Shown: piece by piece, positions 37,533 to 48,655 of the stretch
Numbering within the stretch: the first letter of the stretch is position 1
How the letters are laid out: each line of letters starts with the position of its first letter
NCBI GenBank assembly: GCA_012845835.1
Contig: JABAKD010000009.1
Location: 4,217,324 to 4,281,323 of the forward strand
DNA length: 64,000 bases
Reading direction: 5' to 3'
Source of the DNA: Undaria pinnatifida
Lineage: Eukaryota; Sar; Phaeophyceae; Laminariales; Alariaceae
Notes under the pieces: model-generated
What the model was told of the DNA's origin: nothing
Databases searched by the model: none
Seen by the model: only the letters and a program-made list of their open reading frames with translations
Program-made: the position numbers and the translations under genes

Positions 37533-39080
37533 CGTCGGAGTCCGCTGAGCTGTGGCACCGGCGCATGGGACACATCCACCACAAGATCTGGGAAACGTCC
37601 TGAAGAATGAACCGGGTAGCGGTGTCGACTACACCGGCAACTTTAAATTCTGTAGTACCTGCCCACTCGGGAATAGCGCACAACAACCTCACCCCGAGCA
37701 GGCCACCCACAATGTTCTACGTCGTTTCGAGCTCGTATCCGTCGACACCCTCGGCCCCTTGACGCCAACAGCTCGGGGAGGGTTCAAACACGACGTCAAG
37801 TTCGTTGACCAGCAAACCAAGAAGAAGGAGGTAGTGCTCATGAAGGACAAGACCTGCTCTGTGGACGCCCTTTTTTTGTTGGTCAAAGAAACCGTGATTC
37901 CTGCCGGCGAGCGCATCCATACCCTCGGCGGCGACCGCGGCATGGAATCCACGAGCGCGAAGTTCCTTCAGTACTGTGAAGACGTCAGCATCAAGCTGGA
38001 GTTTGCTTCTCCGAACACTCCTCAGCAGATCAGAGCGAACGAGCGTGCAGGCCGGACGATTTTGAACATCGTGCGCTGTTTTGTCCCCCACACGACACTT
38101 CCCAACTTCCTTTGGGGGGAGTTGATGAAGATGACCGTCTACCTGAGAAACCGGAACACTGACGCAGCGTTGCAAAACGGGACGCCGTACAAGGCGCTCT
38201 ACGGCAAGGATGGATATCTCGGCCATCTCCGGGTGATCGGGTCCCAGGCGTTCGTGCACGAAGAGACCCACACCCATAAGCTGGAGAAGTGTGCTTCGGA
38301 AGACCAGCTCGTCGGATTCAGCGAGGAAAGCGAGTCTTACCGGATCTACAACTCCGACACGCGACTGTGCGGGTGAGTCAAATGTTATCTTCATTGAGAC
38401 GCCTTCTGTCGCGGCCTCGTTGGACGCGCGCGGTTTTGACGACGGAGAGTTCACGTACGACGACCACGAGGACATGCCAAGAGACTTGCGAAGCCGCACT
38501 TCCAACCACTCGGCTGATTCGCTCTCTCGTGAACGTACCGTAGGGGATGCCGTCGGGATCTGTCTGCGATCGCGCTCCTCGAAAAAGTTAATGAGACAAC
38601 CAACAGTGATCTTGGACTTGCACCTGCTGGATCTACGCCTGCCAACGATACGCCTCGGACGTCTGGTGGTGCGCCTGAGGAAGATAGGCTTGCCCCGCCC
38701 GGGGGAGTCAGTCCCCCGGTTCCGGAAAACGAAGCGTCTTCTCCTGGATCGTGACCTGGTCCGGCGCCGCCGCTTGGTTCATCGACCGTTGGTTCTGCTC
38801 CGTCTGGTACTGCGCGGCAGGGTGGTTCTGTGCATGAACGCGGTTCGTCTCGTGGTCAACGAGGCTCCGCTCCGACGCCTGCAGTCACCAGGTAAGCCTC
38901 GCGTGGTGAATCTGCGCGGAAAAGCATCACGCAGCGCGGTGGACGTGGCAGCGGGTCTTCACGTAGACGTGATAGATACTCGTGGTGGACGAGGTTTTAC
39001 TTCGCCCCCTGCAACCACCAGGTCTGCTTCGAGCGTACCCACTACGAGGACCATCAGAGAGCTTCGTTGCCTCTCTTAAG
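37533..39080 (+). pseudogene. Copia integrase, broken
   Basis: The zinc-binding start LWHRRMGHIHH lies just before a frameshift near 37590; the HHCC motif then continues with FCSTCPLG in the 37552-38376 frame. The DDE core is recognisable: Asp in SVDTLGPL, Asp in LGGDRGME and Glu in ANERAGRT. These three acids are kept, so the core is better preserved than the neighbouring enzymes. A second frameshift near 38370 moves the C-terminal tail into the 38291-39079 frame. Confidence 0.85.
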
Positions 39081-39195
39081 CGTTTTCCATGAAGGGGGAG
39101 TTTTCCGACGCCGCCCACGCGGACAACATATTCATCTTCAGAGATATTCCACGGTAGGGGTTGCAGGTTTAGCGTCAAAACGTCCCTGGGCGATC

Positions 39196-39346
39196 GAGTT
39201 CCTAATGTGAGGAACTGCCGGTCAATGAAGTAATTTCACGAATACATGGTCGGGTTTTATCCAAGGAAGCATGGTGGGGTTGTGCGAACAAATGCCTTCG
39301 AAGTCATTTATCAGGTGAGATGTGGAGTTCCTCATATGAGGAGCTC
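39196..39346 (+). mobile_element. Palindrome-ended MITE (151 bp), copy 1
   Basis: Begins gagttcctaatgtgaggaac and ends gagttcctcatatgaggagc-tc; the ends are inverted repeats of each other and each is itself a near-palindrome. The copy at 58590-58744 is the same element in the other orientation: both share gaactgccggtca, tgaagtaatttc and ggttgtgcgaac. It sits between the integrase tail and the reverse transcriptase of the copia, so it inserted after the copia did. Confidence 0.75.
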
Positions 39347-41301
39347 AGGAACGTTCTGCTGCGACCCTATCATGGGATGGCTCTTCACGGAATACGCGTA
39401 CGCTGTTGGAACAACGCAACCGAATGTTCCACGGACGATGAAGGAAGCGCAGCTCAAGCCCGAAGCCGCCCAGTGGAACGCAGCGGCCGAACGCGAGATC
39501 GCGAGTCTTAAAGATCGTCAAGTTTACAAGCTTGTTCCGCACTCTGCCGTTCCCGCTGGACGGAAGCGAATCAATTTGAAATGAGTGTTCAAGCGCAAGG
39601 CGGACGGCCTCTTCAAGGCTCGTGTAGTAGCTAAAGGTTGGAAGCAAGCTTCTGGCCTTGCCTCCGGACTGATTCTACGATAGCCCCCCCCAAAACCAGC
39701 GATTTTCTTTTAACGAACGTTTCATGGCTACTCGACGCGAGGAAGGATGCTATGAAATGTAAAATCATCACATGTTTTCTCGATTGCGAAGGACGGTCGA
39801 ATGCTGACGTCGGGGGGGCAAGGGGCACCGTTTTTCAGGATATTCGGCCAGGAGCTGGTTTGAAAGCCGTCAATTTCGTTAAAGAAAAGTTGGGGGGGGG
39901 GGCTACCGTAGAACGACTCTCCGGCAGTATTTACGACCCAGTGTTCATGATTCAGAGCGTGCGGATCATATGTTGCAAAGCCGTGCACTTCGGCCTGCTT
40001 CTACACCAGATGGACGTCTCAACTGCCCTCCTGTACAAGGGAATTCATTAGCTGGTGCTTTTCGAGCAGCCGCCTGTCTTCGAGGCCAAGGACAAGGACG
40101 GAGGTGAGCTAATGATGCAGCTAGAAAAGAGCCTGCCCAAAGCCCCGGGAACTGGTTCAACATCATCGATCCCACCCTTGTCGAGATCGGCTTCGTTGCG
40201 CTTCTGTCCGACACGTGTGTCTACTTGTACGATCACGATGGTGTTCGGATCTACTTGACCCTCTACGTAAACGATCTCCTTCTGGCCAACAACAACTCTG
40301 ACGCCATGGCGATGGTGAAAGAGAAGTTGGAACAGCGTTACAAGATGACCGACATGGGAGCGATGTCGCTCGTCTTGAGCATGGAGATAAAGCGAGACCC
40401 TGAGTGTGGCACTCTCACGATCCCACAAGACGCTTACTCCAAGTCCATACCGGAGAGGTTCGGATTGACGGAATGCAAGCCGACCAACACGCCGGGGTAC
40501 GGTCCCGAACTCTCCAACCAGCAGCCTGCCGAGCCTCAGCTGGACCAGGAAGAAACGAAGCGCTACCAGGGCATCGTGGGGTGCCTGATGTATGCTGTGC
40601 AAGTGTTAAAGTACCACATCATGTATGCCGTTGGTCAACTGGCTCGCCCGATAGCGAAACCAGGCAAGATCCGTGTGGTGGCGGCGAAGCACGCTCTTCG
40701 TAACCTCGCAGGGACAACCGACTTTAGCATTACGTACAAGAGGGGACGCTTCAAGCTTGCCTTCTTTTCAAACTCCGAATGGGCCAATAACCTGGACAAC
40801 GGAAAGTCCACCTCATGCTACTTGTCGATGCTGTGCGATTCGCCGATTGCCTTCAAGTCGGGGCTGCAAGGTCTGACTGCCACGCCGGCCATCTAGGCGG
40901 AGCTGGTTGCGGCGGCGTTGGCGATGAAGGAAGCACCGTTCTACTCGAACATGCTGACTGAGCTTGGGTTCGGCAAGGACTTCGCGAAAGTGCCCTTGTA
41001 CTGCAACAACACAGCGACGGTGCACGCGCTGGGAAATCCTTCCTTCAGATCGAGGACGAAGCACATCGCGCTGCGCTTCTTCTTCATTCTTCAGCTCGTG
41101 TCGGAGGGAAGGATGTCCATCTTCTACATCCCAGCAGACATCAACCCTGCGGACAACGGCACGAAGCACCTGAACAAGCATCGCTTCAGGAACCTGCCGG
41201 GAATCATCAGCAACTTCAACGTGAACGACTTCATCAATAGCCAGTTCATCATCAACAGCCTGTTCAATAAGTCGTATTATATGTTTGTGTGTTTGTTTTG
41301 A
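39347..41301 (+). pseudogene. Copia reverse transcriptase / RNase H, broken
   Basis: The N-terminal part has AEREIASLKDRQVYKLVP and GRKRI; a TGA replaces the expected Trp codon before VFKRKADG near 39582. A 248-bp insertion interrupts it at 39671-39918. The palm keeps LLHQMDVSTA, but the catalytic box is YVND instead of YVDD (near 40270). In RNase H the usual Asp positions read FFSNSEW and YCNNTA, and a TAG follows TPAI near 40895. The last part, with NPADNGTKH, is intact. In working relatives it makes the cDNA. Confidence 0.85.
39671..39914. mobile_element. Second MITE inside the copia (244 bp)
   Basis: Ends are inverted repeats: gattctacgatagccccccc at the left and the complement of gttctacggtagccccccc at the right. 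It is flanked by gact on both sides (39667-39670 and 39915-39918). Removing the element plus one gact joins the two halves of the reverse transcriptase in one open frame, which strongly supports these borders. It encodes nothing. Confidence 0.75.
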
Positions 41302-41561
41302 ATCAGTTCTGTTTGTGCGAGTCAACTTGCTCTTTCGGTCATCGACATTCAGCCTCGCACCATCACTGGTTGAACGAGCCATATAGGACTGCAAGTCATG
41401 GTAGTCTGGTTTGTGCAGTAGCAGATACTCTTGAGCAAGCGCATGAATGTATTGCTGCACGTATCGGACTGAATTATCACGTGGTACGTTCGTGGTTAAA
41501 ACGCATGAAACGGAAATACTTGCCTGAATTAATCATTGGTTTGGTACGAGTTAGAGCAGCT

Positions 41562-41576
41562 TCGACTGAGGGGAAG
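41562..41576 (+). promoter_or_regulatory. Copia polypurine tract
   Basis: Purine-rich gactgaggggaag immediately precedes the TG start of the 3' LTR, the position where plus-strand synthesis is primed in LTR retrotransposons. Confidence 0.6.
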
Positions 41577-41998
41577 TGTTTTGGAAAAGTTAGCACATAG
41601 CCATTATGAGCCGATGTTCAGTAGCATTGCACTTGTGTATCGTAGATTTTTTTTGTGTCGGTTCGAGTGTAACGTACGTATGTGTGCGTAGGAAATATTC
41701 CTGTGGGATTCTCAGCTTGATATCAGGGCAGCTCACTCTCTTGTGTGGCCCTCTCTTGTAGATCTTTCCGCATCATAGCTGTCCTGGTCATCTCTGGGCA
41801 GCAGCCGTCGTCTAGTCTCCTGCAACTCTGCGGATAATATCTATGTGTTGGCCAGGTTAAGCGCCACCGTTGTACTAGCCAGCACCTTCTTTACATCTCG
41901 TAAGCACTTCGTCTTGCAGGCTATCCTCTCGCACCGTGCCATCACTTTGGCTAACGTCGACGGCACAGCATCTCAAACCACCGTGCCAGGGTATCACA
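41577..41998 (+). repeat. Copia 3' LTR
   Basis: About 422 bp starting tgttttggaaaag and ending gtatcaca, aligned with the 5' LTR. Relative to it most differences are transitions, commonly C or G in the 5' LTR and T or A here. Confidence 0.75.
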
Positions 41999-43426
41999 AG
42001 TTATCCATGACAATGTTACCCGCAAAATCTACAAGCTCGGGTATACAGATGCTGCTTTGTAAGCACATTTACTGCTCCACATCATCACGTTGTAACAAAT
42101 GTCCCGTCCTAGGTGTTTACTTCTCAATCATTTCATAATGATTTCTTTTCTGTCCCGTGTCTCCATGCTCTAGCCCAACCCAACACAATTCTCCGCATTC
42201 ATCAAACATGATTATCAGCAGAGTCCTCAAAACGTTTTGATTTGTTCCCATCAGTTACGCACATCATCAACAGCCGTTGAGCACATCATCAACAACCGAG
42301 GGTGACAGAAAATTGCGCCGCAGTCACCTACACAGCAGCAACACAGCAGCCTCTACGCAGTCGGTAGTCAGCGCCGAGGGTGGAAACCGGTTGCTGGGCT
42401 CCCTGCCATGTATAATGATACCCTGCCGTTATGTTCGCTGCGGTGCGATTTCCCGTTCTGCAAAAACACCTCTTGTTCACACTCCTAAACTTCCCCAAAT
42501 CGTTAACCAAAAACTGCAGCACAGCCGACAACATAACCAGAAGATCGATTGTTATGTGTGTTGGATACACGTGGCGTCCGTGCATAATATTCTTTCTAGA
42601 GACATACTCGTACAAACTATGTGTGAGACAGGATGAACAAAACAACACATTGATTAATCAATGTTAGGCAAGTGAAATGCCGTTGTACCGGGCACAACAA
42701 AACGAGCCAGACCATAACACAAAAACGACAAATAAACAAAGAAAACACAAGGGGCTCTGACGAATGTGATTCGTGAAACTCAGAACGGCTGAAATAGAAA
42801 CAATGTAGGTGCTTATGAAGAGAAACAGCTAACTGTTGCACAGACAAAACGGCAGGAAGAAGAGGAAGATACCGGCATAAGGCTGGTGGGGAGCGAAAAC
42901 AAGGAAATACAGAGAAAAATAACACAAAGGACAAAACAAAGCAAGCAAGACAACATGTGTCATTATTGCCGCGTTCGCGCTCCCCCCGTTGAAATCGATG
43001 AATACAAACAAAGCATTACACTGCCGCTTACTGTAAGGTTAGGGCTATATTGTACTTGAACACGCTCCATATATTAGTCGAACAGCTACCTTCTTGCACA
43101 ATGTACTATTTCGTTTCATTGTTCGTCCACAGCTGTATCGGTACGCCCTCCCCCCCCCTCCAATTTCCCCTTGTTGCTGTTTCTGGCGTCTACTGTTGCA
43201 TGGATTGGCCAGCTCTTGCCTCCTCGCCCCTGCGCCGTTTCGTCATGAAGCGGCCCGCCGCGTCGACGACCCCCCAGTATCAGTTTCCACTCTTCTTAGC
43301 AGTCCTCGACCATAGCACACTCTCTACTTCCATCATCAAAAATGGGTTGTCCGTTGACCCCTCCGTGGCCTTGAATGCTTCGATATCGTAACCTACAGAT
43401 TAGGCCCAGTTCTTTCCTGGTCAGCC
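41999..43426. other. No gene recognised
   Basis: Unassigned sequence between the copia and the LINE remnants. Open frames of 60-120 codons overlap on both strands without recognisable domains. A purine-rich stretch lies at about 42640-42960. Confidence 0.35.
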
Positions 43427-44021
43427 TAGTCCCTGGTTGTCCGCACACCTACCATCGTCCCAAACATCACACGATGCGTCAGCCGCTCTTTTGTCGTCCG
43501 TCGTACGGCTGTCGCAAAGAGACGGTGACGCTTGCGGGTGGTCGTCTCAACGCTCTCACGTGGTGTTGAGGGCCTTGGCGGTCGATACGTGGTGGTCGGT
43601 GCGTTGTCGGCGCTGGAAGCTATTATCCGTTTGGAAGAGGCTTTAATGTGCCGTTGGGAGATCAGCGAAGAGCTCCCGGCCGAAATTTGGAGCCACACGT
43701 CCGTACAGCAGGGTGTCCATCACCTCGGTCCTTAGCAGGCGCAGCTTTAGTGTGAACGAAGCATCTTCCATATGATACAGCTCCCGCTTGAAACGATTGT
43801 AGCAACCCCACGCGAGTCAGGTCCGTCGTTAAATTATGGCGTAATCTCGGCGGCTTGCGTTGATAAGACCGCGTCCACAGGTGCAGAAAATCATCGTCTT
43901 CATATATACCTCTAGCCCGTCGCTTCGACAACGAGCGGTGGGACCGGGAGAACCTTGTTGAATGTTCGGAGCAGCGTTATCTCCGTTTTCGTTTCGGGCA
44001 CGGTGAAGCTTGCTGATTCGG
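43427..44021 (-). pseudogene. LINE reverse-transcriptase fragment, minus strand
   Basis: Reading the minus strand from 44021 gives SFTVPETKTEITLLRTFNKV, then, after frameshifts and stops, LKLRLLRTEVMDTLLYG, and finally KERLTHRVMFGTMVG. These match, in order, segments of the plus-strand LINE next door (LTVSGAKTEIMC, LKVRWLKAEVFETLLYG, EERLPQRVMF). It is a heavily decayed copy of a related element, oriented away from its neighbour. Confidence 0.65.
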
Positions 44022-44288
44022 AAAGGGGTACATCAGTTTGATGCTGGCGCAAATATAATTACGAGCCAACTAGACCGGCCGGCACCACATATATGTTGCA
44101 GAGTGATATCCTCGATCGTGAATCGGCTACCATCTGCGGAGAGTTCATATAAGATCACATCATACATCGCTTTGAATCAAAGTGATATATATGACAACAT
44201 GGTGCAGCTCCATCGAAAGGAGGAAGGCGAGAAGAAGGGCACTTCACGCACAGGCAAAGTCGACGGACGGAGGGGGAAGGAGGGGGAG
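44022..44288. other. Junction between divergent LINE remnants
   Basis: Contains gatcgtgaatcggctaccat, which resembles a part of the foldback spacer near 25038. No gene. Confidence 0.35.
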
Positions 44289-45386
44289 GGGGTGCAGAGA
44301 TTGAGGGGTATGCTGTACGCGAACGATGTGGGCATCGTATCGCGATCAGCAGAAGGGCTGAAAAGGATGATGACGGCGATCGTGACTGCGTGCTCGTCGT
44401 TCGGGCTTACAGTATCCGGGGCAAAAACAGAGATAATGTGCCTGGAAACCAAAAGCGGGGGGAAGGTGTCCTTCACGATCAATGCAGCCGGCCAGGTTTA
44501 CAAACAAACAATCCAGTTTGTATACTTGGGCGGGGCTATTACCGAAGACAGAGACCTTAGCATTGAAATAACGCGGCGTCTTCCCAGGGCCTGGGCGTGC
44601 TTCCAGCGGTACAAGATGGAAATCTATGATCGCCCGGGTGTGCGCTCACGGTTGAAGGTGCGGTGGCTGAAAGCTGAGGTGTTCGAGACACTGCTGTACG
44701 GGTGCATGACGTGGAGCCCGAAGAAGCCTGACAGGCTACGACGGGTTCACCGCTACATGCTCCTCCGATGCCTTGGATGGCAGAAACGAAAGCGCGACGA
44801 CCACACCCTATCGTACGCCGACGCGCTTGCCCATACAGATTCCGAGAGCGTTGAGGCGATAGTGCGCAAACAGAGGATTTTGTTTGCGGGATTCGTGGCA
44901 CGTATGGAGGAGGAGCGCCTGCCACAGAGGGTGATGTTTAGGGATTTTGTTGGGGGTAAGGGCTACTCAGGGGGGCAAGAGAAAGACTGGATGCATCACC
45001 TGAAGGAGGATATGTCGGTCTTTGGAATGAAATTGGAAGGATGGCGAAAGGCTGCTCAGAACGCTGGCAGATGGTTTTGAAGAGTAGAGGAGGGAGCCGA
45101 GTTGTTCATGCGGAATTGGCATGAAATGGAGAGACGCAAAGCTGCAGAGCGACGCGGTAAGGCTGCGGCAGCGCCATCCACCGTTGGCATCTCTAAGCGG
45201 CCGGGGGGAGGGGGAAGAGGGGGGGCGGAGAGGGGACTGCGGCAGGGGGGGAGGGGGGAGAGAGAAAGGGACGAAGGGGGGAGGGAGTTGAGGGGGAGCG
45301 TCATGCCCAAGAGACTGAAGTCTGGCTTTGTCCATCATCGTATTGAAAGTTGTGGGCCGTCTAATGGCCGTCACAAGATACCATAA
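44289..45386 (+). pseudogene. LINE (non-LTR retrotransposon) reverse transcriptase, C-terminal part
   Basis: An open frame (continuous from 44010, but LINE-like only from about 44289) contains LRGMLYANDVGIVSRSAEGL, LTVSGAKTEIMCLETK, FVYLGGAI, RLKVRWLKAEVFETLLYGCM and FAGFVARMEEERLPQRVMF, the last fingers/palm segment and C-terminal region of a LINE reverse transcriptase. The catalytic box is YAND where YADD is expected. A TGA at 45078-45080 breaks the frame after AGRWF; the same frame continues coding-like to 45386, so the stop is a point lesion (CGA to TGA is the simplest change). The element is 5'-truncated: no endonuclease or ORF1. Confidence 0.8.
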
Positions 45387-46030
45387 GACCGCCCTGACAT
45401 CTTCGCCATGTTGCGTTCTCTCCCAGGTGCCATTGATGATGGACGTCATACGCTCTGTTAGCCCAATGCCATCCTTAGCCAGTTCCTAGGGTCTGCTAGT
45501 GTGACATTTTTCTTTCTTTCCTTTTTCTTTTCTTTTTTTTCATTTTTTTCTCTTCTTCTTCTTTCCTTGCTTTCTTGTCTTGTCTTTTCTTGCTTTTCTT
45601 GTCTTTTTCTTGTCTTTGCTCGTATTTTTCGCTTTGTTTCGTTTTTCTTTTCTTTTCTTTCCTTTCCTTTATCTTCTTTTCTGTTCTTTGTTTCTTTTTC
45701 TCCAATTGACTTATGACTGTCGTGCGTATGCGGAGTGATAGATACTACGTGTAATATATACGTGGTAGTCTACCTTGGGTGGCAATCGGAATATTTGGTT
45801 TGTCCAGGCGTGAGTAGGGAGACGTATGCACCGGCCTGGACCTGGGACATCGTAGACTGACTCCCGATTTCACTTTTATATGTTTCTGGTGGAGGCATGA
45901 ATTGCGTCAGCTGTGATTTATGCGTGTACCACCTTGGGTTGTGTGTGTTTTTTCCTGTGGTGTTCCTCAGCTCTAGAGTGACTGGCGCATGTCCTGTGAC
46001 CACGGACTTGATTTTGCGAGTTAATGTGAG

Positions 46031-46062
<32 letters not shown>

Positions 46063-46063
46063 C
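45387..46063 (+). mobile_element. LINE 3' untranslated region with AAC tail
   Basis: Follows the LINE frame: cctagggtctgctag, a long pyrimidine tract (about 45505-45705), a conserved stretch of about 320 bp with gtggaggcatgaattgcgtc, and a tail of eleven AAC repeats (46031-46063). The same end occurs at 22187-22606, 26806-27216 and 30928-31816, showing that this is the family's 3' terminus and that 5'-truncated copies are common. Confidence 0.8.
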
Positions 46064-47885
46064 TTGATTCACAACATCCCCTCCATCTCTGAACGGGGTT
46101 TGTGACATGTTTGAGGTATATATTGCTTACTATGCACTTTACTAGATTTTCAGAGCAAACGTTCGATGCAAACTATTTACAAAACGAAGAGAAACATCCC
46201 ACGGGGTACCACAGTTCATGGGCAAATGACCCGCGGGTATGGTCGAGAGAAGGATGCTACGATAGACGTAGAATTTTTTTACTTTCATGTTTCTGAATGA
46301 TGGGGTTGCGTCACCCAAATTCGTCGGAAACAGACTGCGTTCTCTGTTTGATTCTTGTTGAGTGCCGCAAGCCATGGCCATTTTCATCCCGTATCAACAA
46401 TTTGTATTTTCTCGAAATTTGGTTTGTGGGAGAGGTCTTGAGCTTCCATATTTCGGGGTAGTATTAGAAACGAAGTGTTGCATCTTTATCGTACCATGGG
46501 TCTGAATATGGATATAAACAAAATCGTGAGCCTGGTCAGTTTTTTTCACACATCACAGATGGAGAGGTCACGCGATAGGTAAGGTCGAGGCAGCACCTTG
46601 TCGCTAATAATTACGTCTTGTGAATGACGGGGCCCCTTAGCCCGTAACCGTCAACTGAAAAGAGTCGTCGGAAGGTATTTCATGCTTGATGGAACGTTTT
46701 TTGTAAAACCTGGGCCATACGAATGTTCGTCAGCCGTATAGAACTTCAATGGTTTCTCCAAGTATGTTTGTGCGTGAGGTATTGAGTAGTTGGTCACATG
46801 AGGAGCCTTAGAAACGAAAAGGTGCATCACCACCGTAGCGCGTTGCCGGGGTCGTTCAGCCTGACCCGACCTGAGCCGACCCCACGCTGCCCGACCCGCG
46901 ATGAATGATCGGGCACGCGAGACGTGACCCGACCCGTAAAAACCCCTGCAATAGCCAACGATTTCAGTGGCTGATTGGGTGGTCAAGGGTAAGGGTTGGG
47001 GCCCCGGCAAATAAAAGGATTCTGTTGAAATCGCAGAATCAACAGACGTATGCCACGGTACAGACACACCAACATGTTTACGACGTTCCTCACGAGGAAA
47101 GCTCTATACTCTACACAAAAAAAAAATATTTGGAGGAAACATGAATTTGCTATCCGCGGATGAAAAAGTGCATGACCTACGAATACGCACGGGAATAGTG
47201 CGAAATGAAAATTCACGTGTACGAACTATTTTGTGTGAAAAAGACGTTAAGGATGCCTGTCATTCAGAAAACGTGTATCGTAGATGGCGACAGGGGTAGG
47301 ATTACGTCTTGGCTCAGGACCACGAATTGCGCCTGCATGATACGGTAGACGAAATGTCCGTCACAAACAGTCTATTTACCTCAAGGATAGCTGCCCCCGG
47401 TGGTTTCACCAATTCGAGGGTAAAAGAGGGTAAGGCATGGCAGAATGAGCAGCGAGGATGAACTGTACGCGAGTTGGATATGAATGTGTTGCAACCCCGG
47501 AAGTTAATCAATAGCGGATCAAATAAATCAACCTGGTCAGACACAGATACGCACATGGCGTGTGCATCGACGTCAGTGCGTACGTTGAGTCCACGGGGTT
47601 AGGGTCGGGCTTTCAGTGGAGAATAACCAAAATATTGAGTACTTGGCGCCGTTCATTGCGCAAATCAATCATCAGCGACAACAAAACGAAGATACACCGA
47701 GATGTAGCCACACTGCCACAGAGCATCTGTCGGACCTGTCTCCCTGCAAAGGTCACCTGCGAAATATTGACCGCGCTGGATACATTGTGCTTTAATGGGT
47801 ATATATTTTGAGATGAATTCTACAATAAAGCGACAACGAGAGGAACAGCAACAGTTTTGCTCAATGTTCCCGGTCTCCGGCACTA

Positions 47886-48655
47886 CATGCATTTTGCGTG
47901 GAGGCTCATGAAAGCTTCCGTGGAAGCTTTCACCGCTTTTATGTAAGCTTCATGGAAGATATGGAAGCGATGGAAGCTTCTACGGATACTTCCATGGAAG
48001 TAATTGAAACAGTGGAAGCTTCCATGGAAGATGTGGAAGATATCAAAACTTCCACGAAAGTAACTTCCACGGGAGCTTCCACGAAAGCTTCCACGAAAAC
48101 TTCCATGGAAGTAACATCCACGAAAGCTTCCATTGAAGCTTTCATGAAAGAATCAAGAACTGAAAGATTCCACCGACGTAACGTTCACAACAGTGTCTAC
48201 GAAAGCTTCCACGAAAGCTTTCTTGGAGGTTACTTCCACGGACGATTCCATGGAAGCTTTTATGGAAGTAATGGAAGCTTTAGCGGAAATAATAGAAACT
48301 TCCATGGAAGTAACTCATGGGTAGAGTTAGGGTTAGGGTTTGGGTCAGGGTTAGGTTGCTTCCGTGGAAGCTTCCGTGAAAGTTTTCACGGAAGAAAGTT
48401 TTCACGGAAGCTTCCGTGGAAATTGTTTACGTGGAAGTTGCTTCCGTGGAAGCTTCCGTGGAAGTTGTTTCCGTGGAAGTTGCTTCCGTGGAAGCTTCCG
48501 TGGAAGTTTCTTTCGTGGAAGCTTCCGTGAAATTGCTTCGGTGGAATCTTTCGTGAAATCTTCCGTGGAAATTGCTTCCGTGGAAGCTTCCATGGAAGCT
48601 TTTATGGAAGAAATGAAAGCTTTCATGGAAGCTTCCACGAGCTTCCACCAAAAAA
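47886..48655. repeat. Palindromic 12-bp repeat array with telomere-like centre
   Basis: Dense array of cttcc-nnn-gaag 12-mers, mostly palindromic (cttccatggaag). The left half is dominated by ttccacgaaag, the right half by ttccgtggaag, so the halves are roughly each other's complement. Between them, at 48321-48356, lies gttagggttagggtttgggt plus cagggttagg. Open frames above 70 codons occur in several frames on both strands and reflect the lack of stop codons in the 12-mer. Confidence 0.85.

Larger units (their letters stand above)
34355..41998 (+). mobile_element. Ty1/copia LTR retrotransposon, degenerate
   Basis: Flanking direct repeats (LTRs) surround, in copia order, gag with a zinc-knuckle region, protease, integrase, reverse transcriptase and RNase H. 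Integrase before reverse transcriptase defines the copia group. All domains are recognisable, but stops, frameshifts, catalytic substitutions and two miniature-element insertions (39196-39346 and 39671-39914) make it non-functional. The LTRs differ at about one position in eight in the best-aligned 110 bp, which fits an old insertion. I could not identify target-site duplications or a primer-binding site. Confidence 0.85.

Noticed and set aside
37717-38505. 262-codon minus-strand open frame
   Set aside because: It is the antisense shadow of the copia integrase frame.
47385-47465. A fifth Pmp-type exon (minus-strand reading like FYPRIGETTGGS)
   Set aside because: Resembles exon B over a few residues, but the 84-nt length, splice borders and open phase-1 frame are absent.
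48321-48356. True telomere
   Set aside because: Too short and degenerate and located inside a repeat array; at most an interstitial telomere-like tract.
47898-48530. 210-codon open frame in the 12-mer array
   Set aside because: The 12-mer lacks stop codons in several frames on both strands; composition is fully explained by the repeat.
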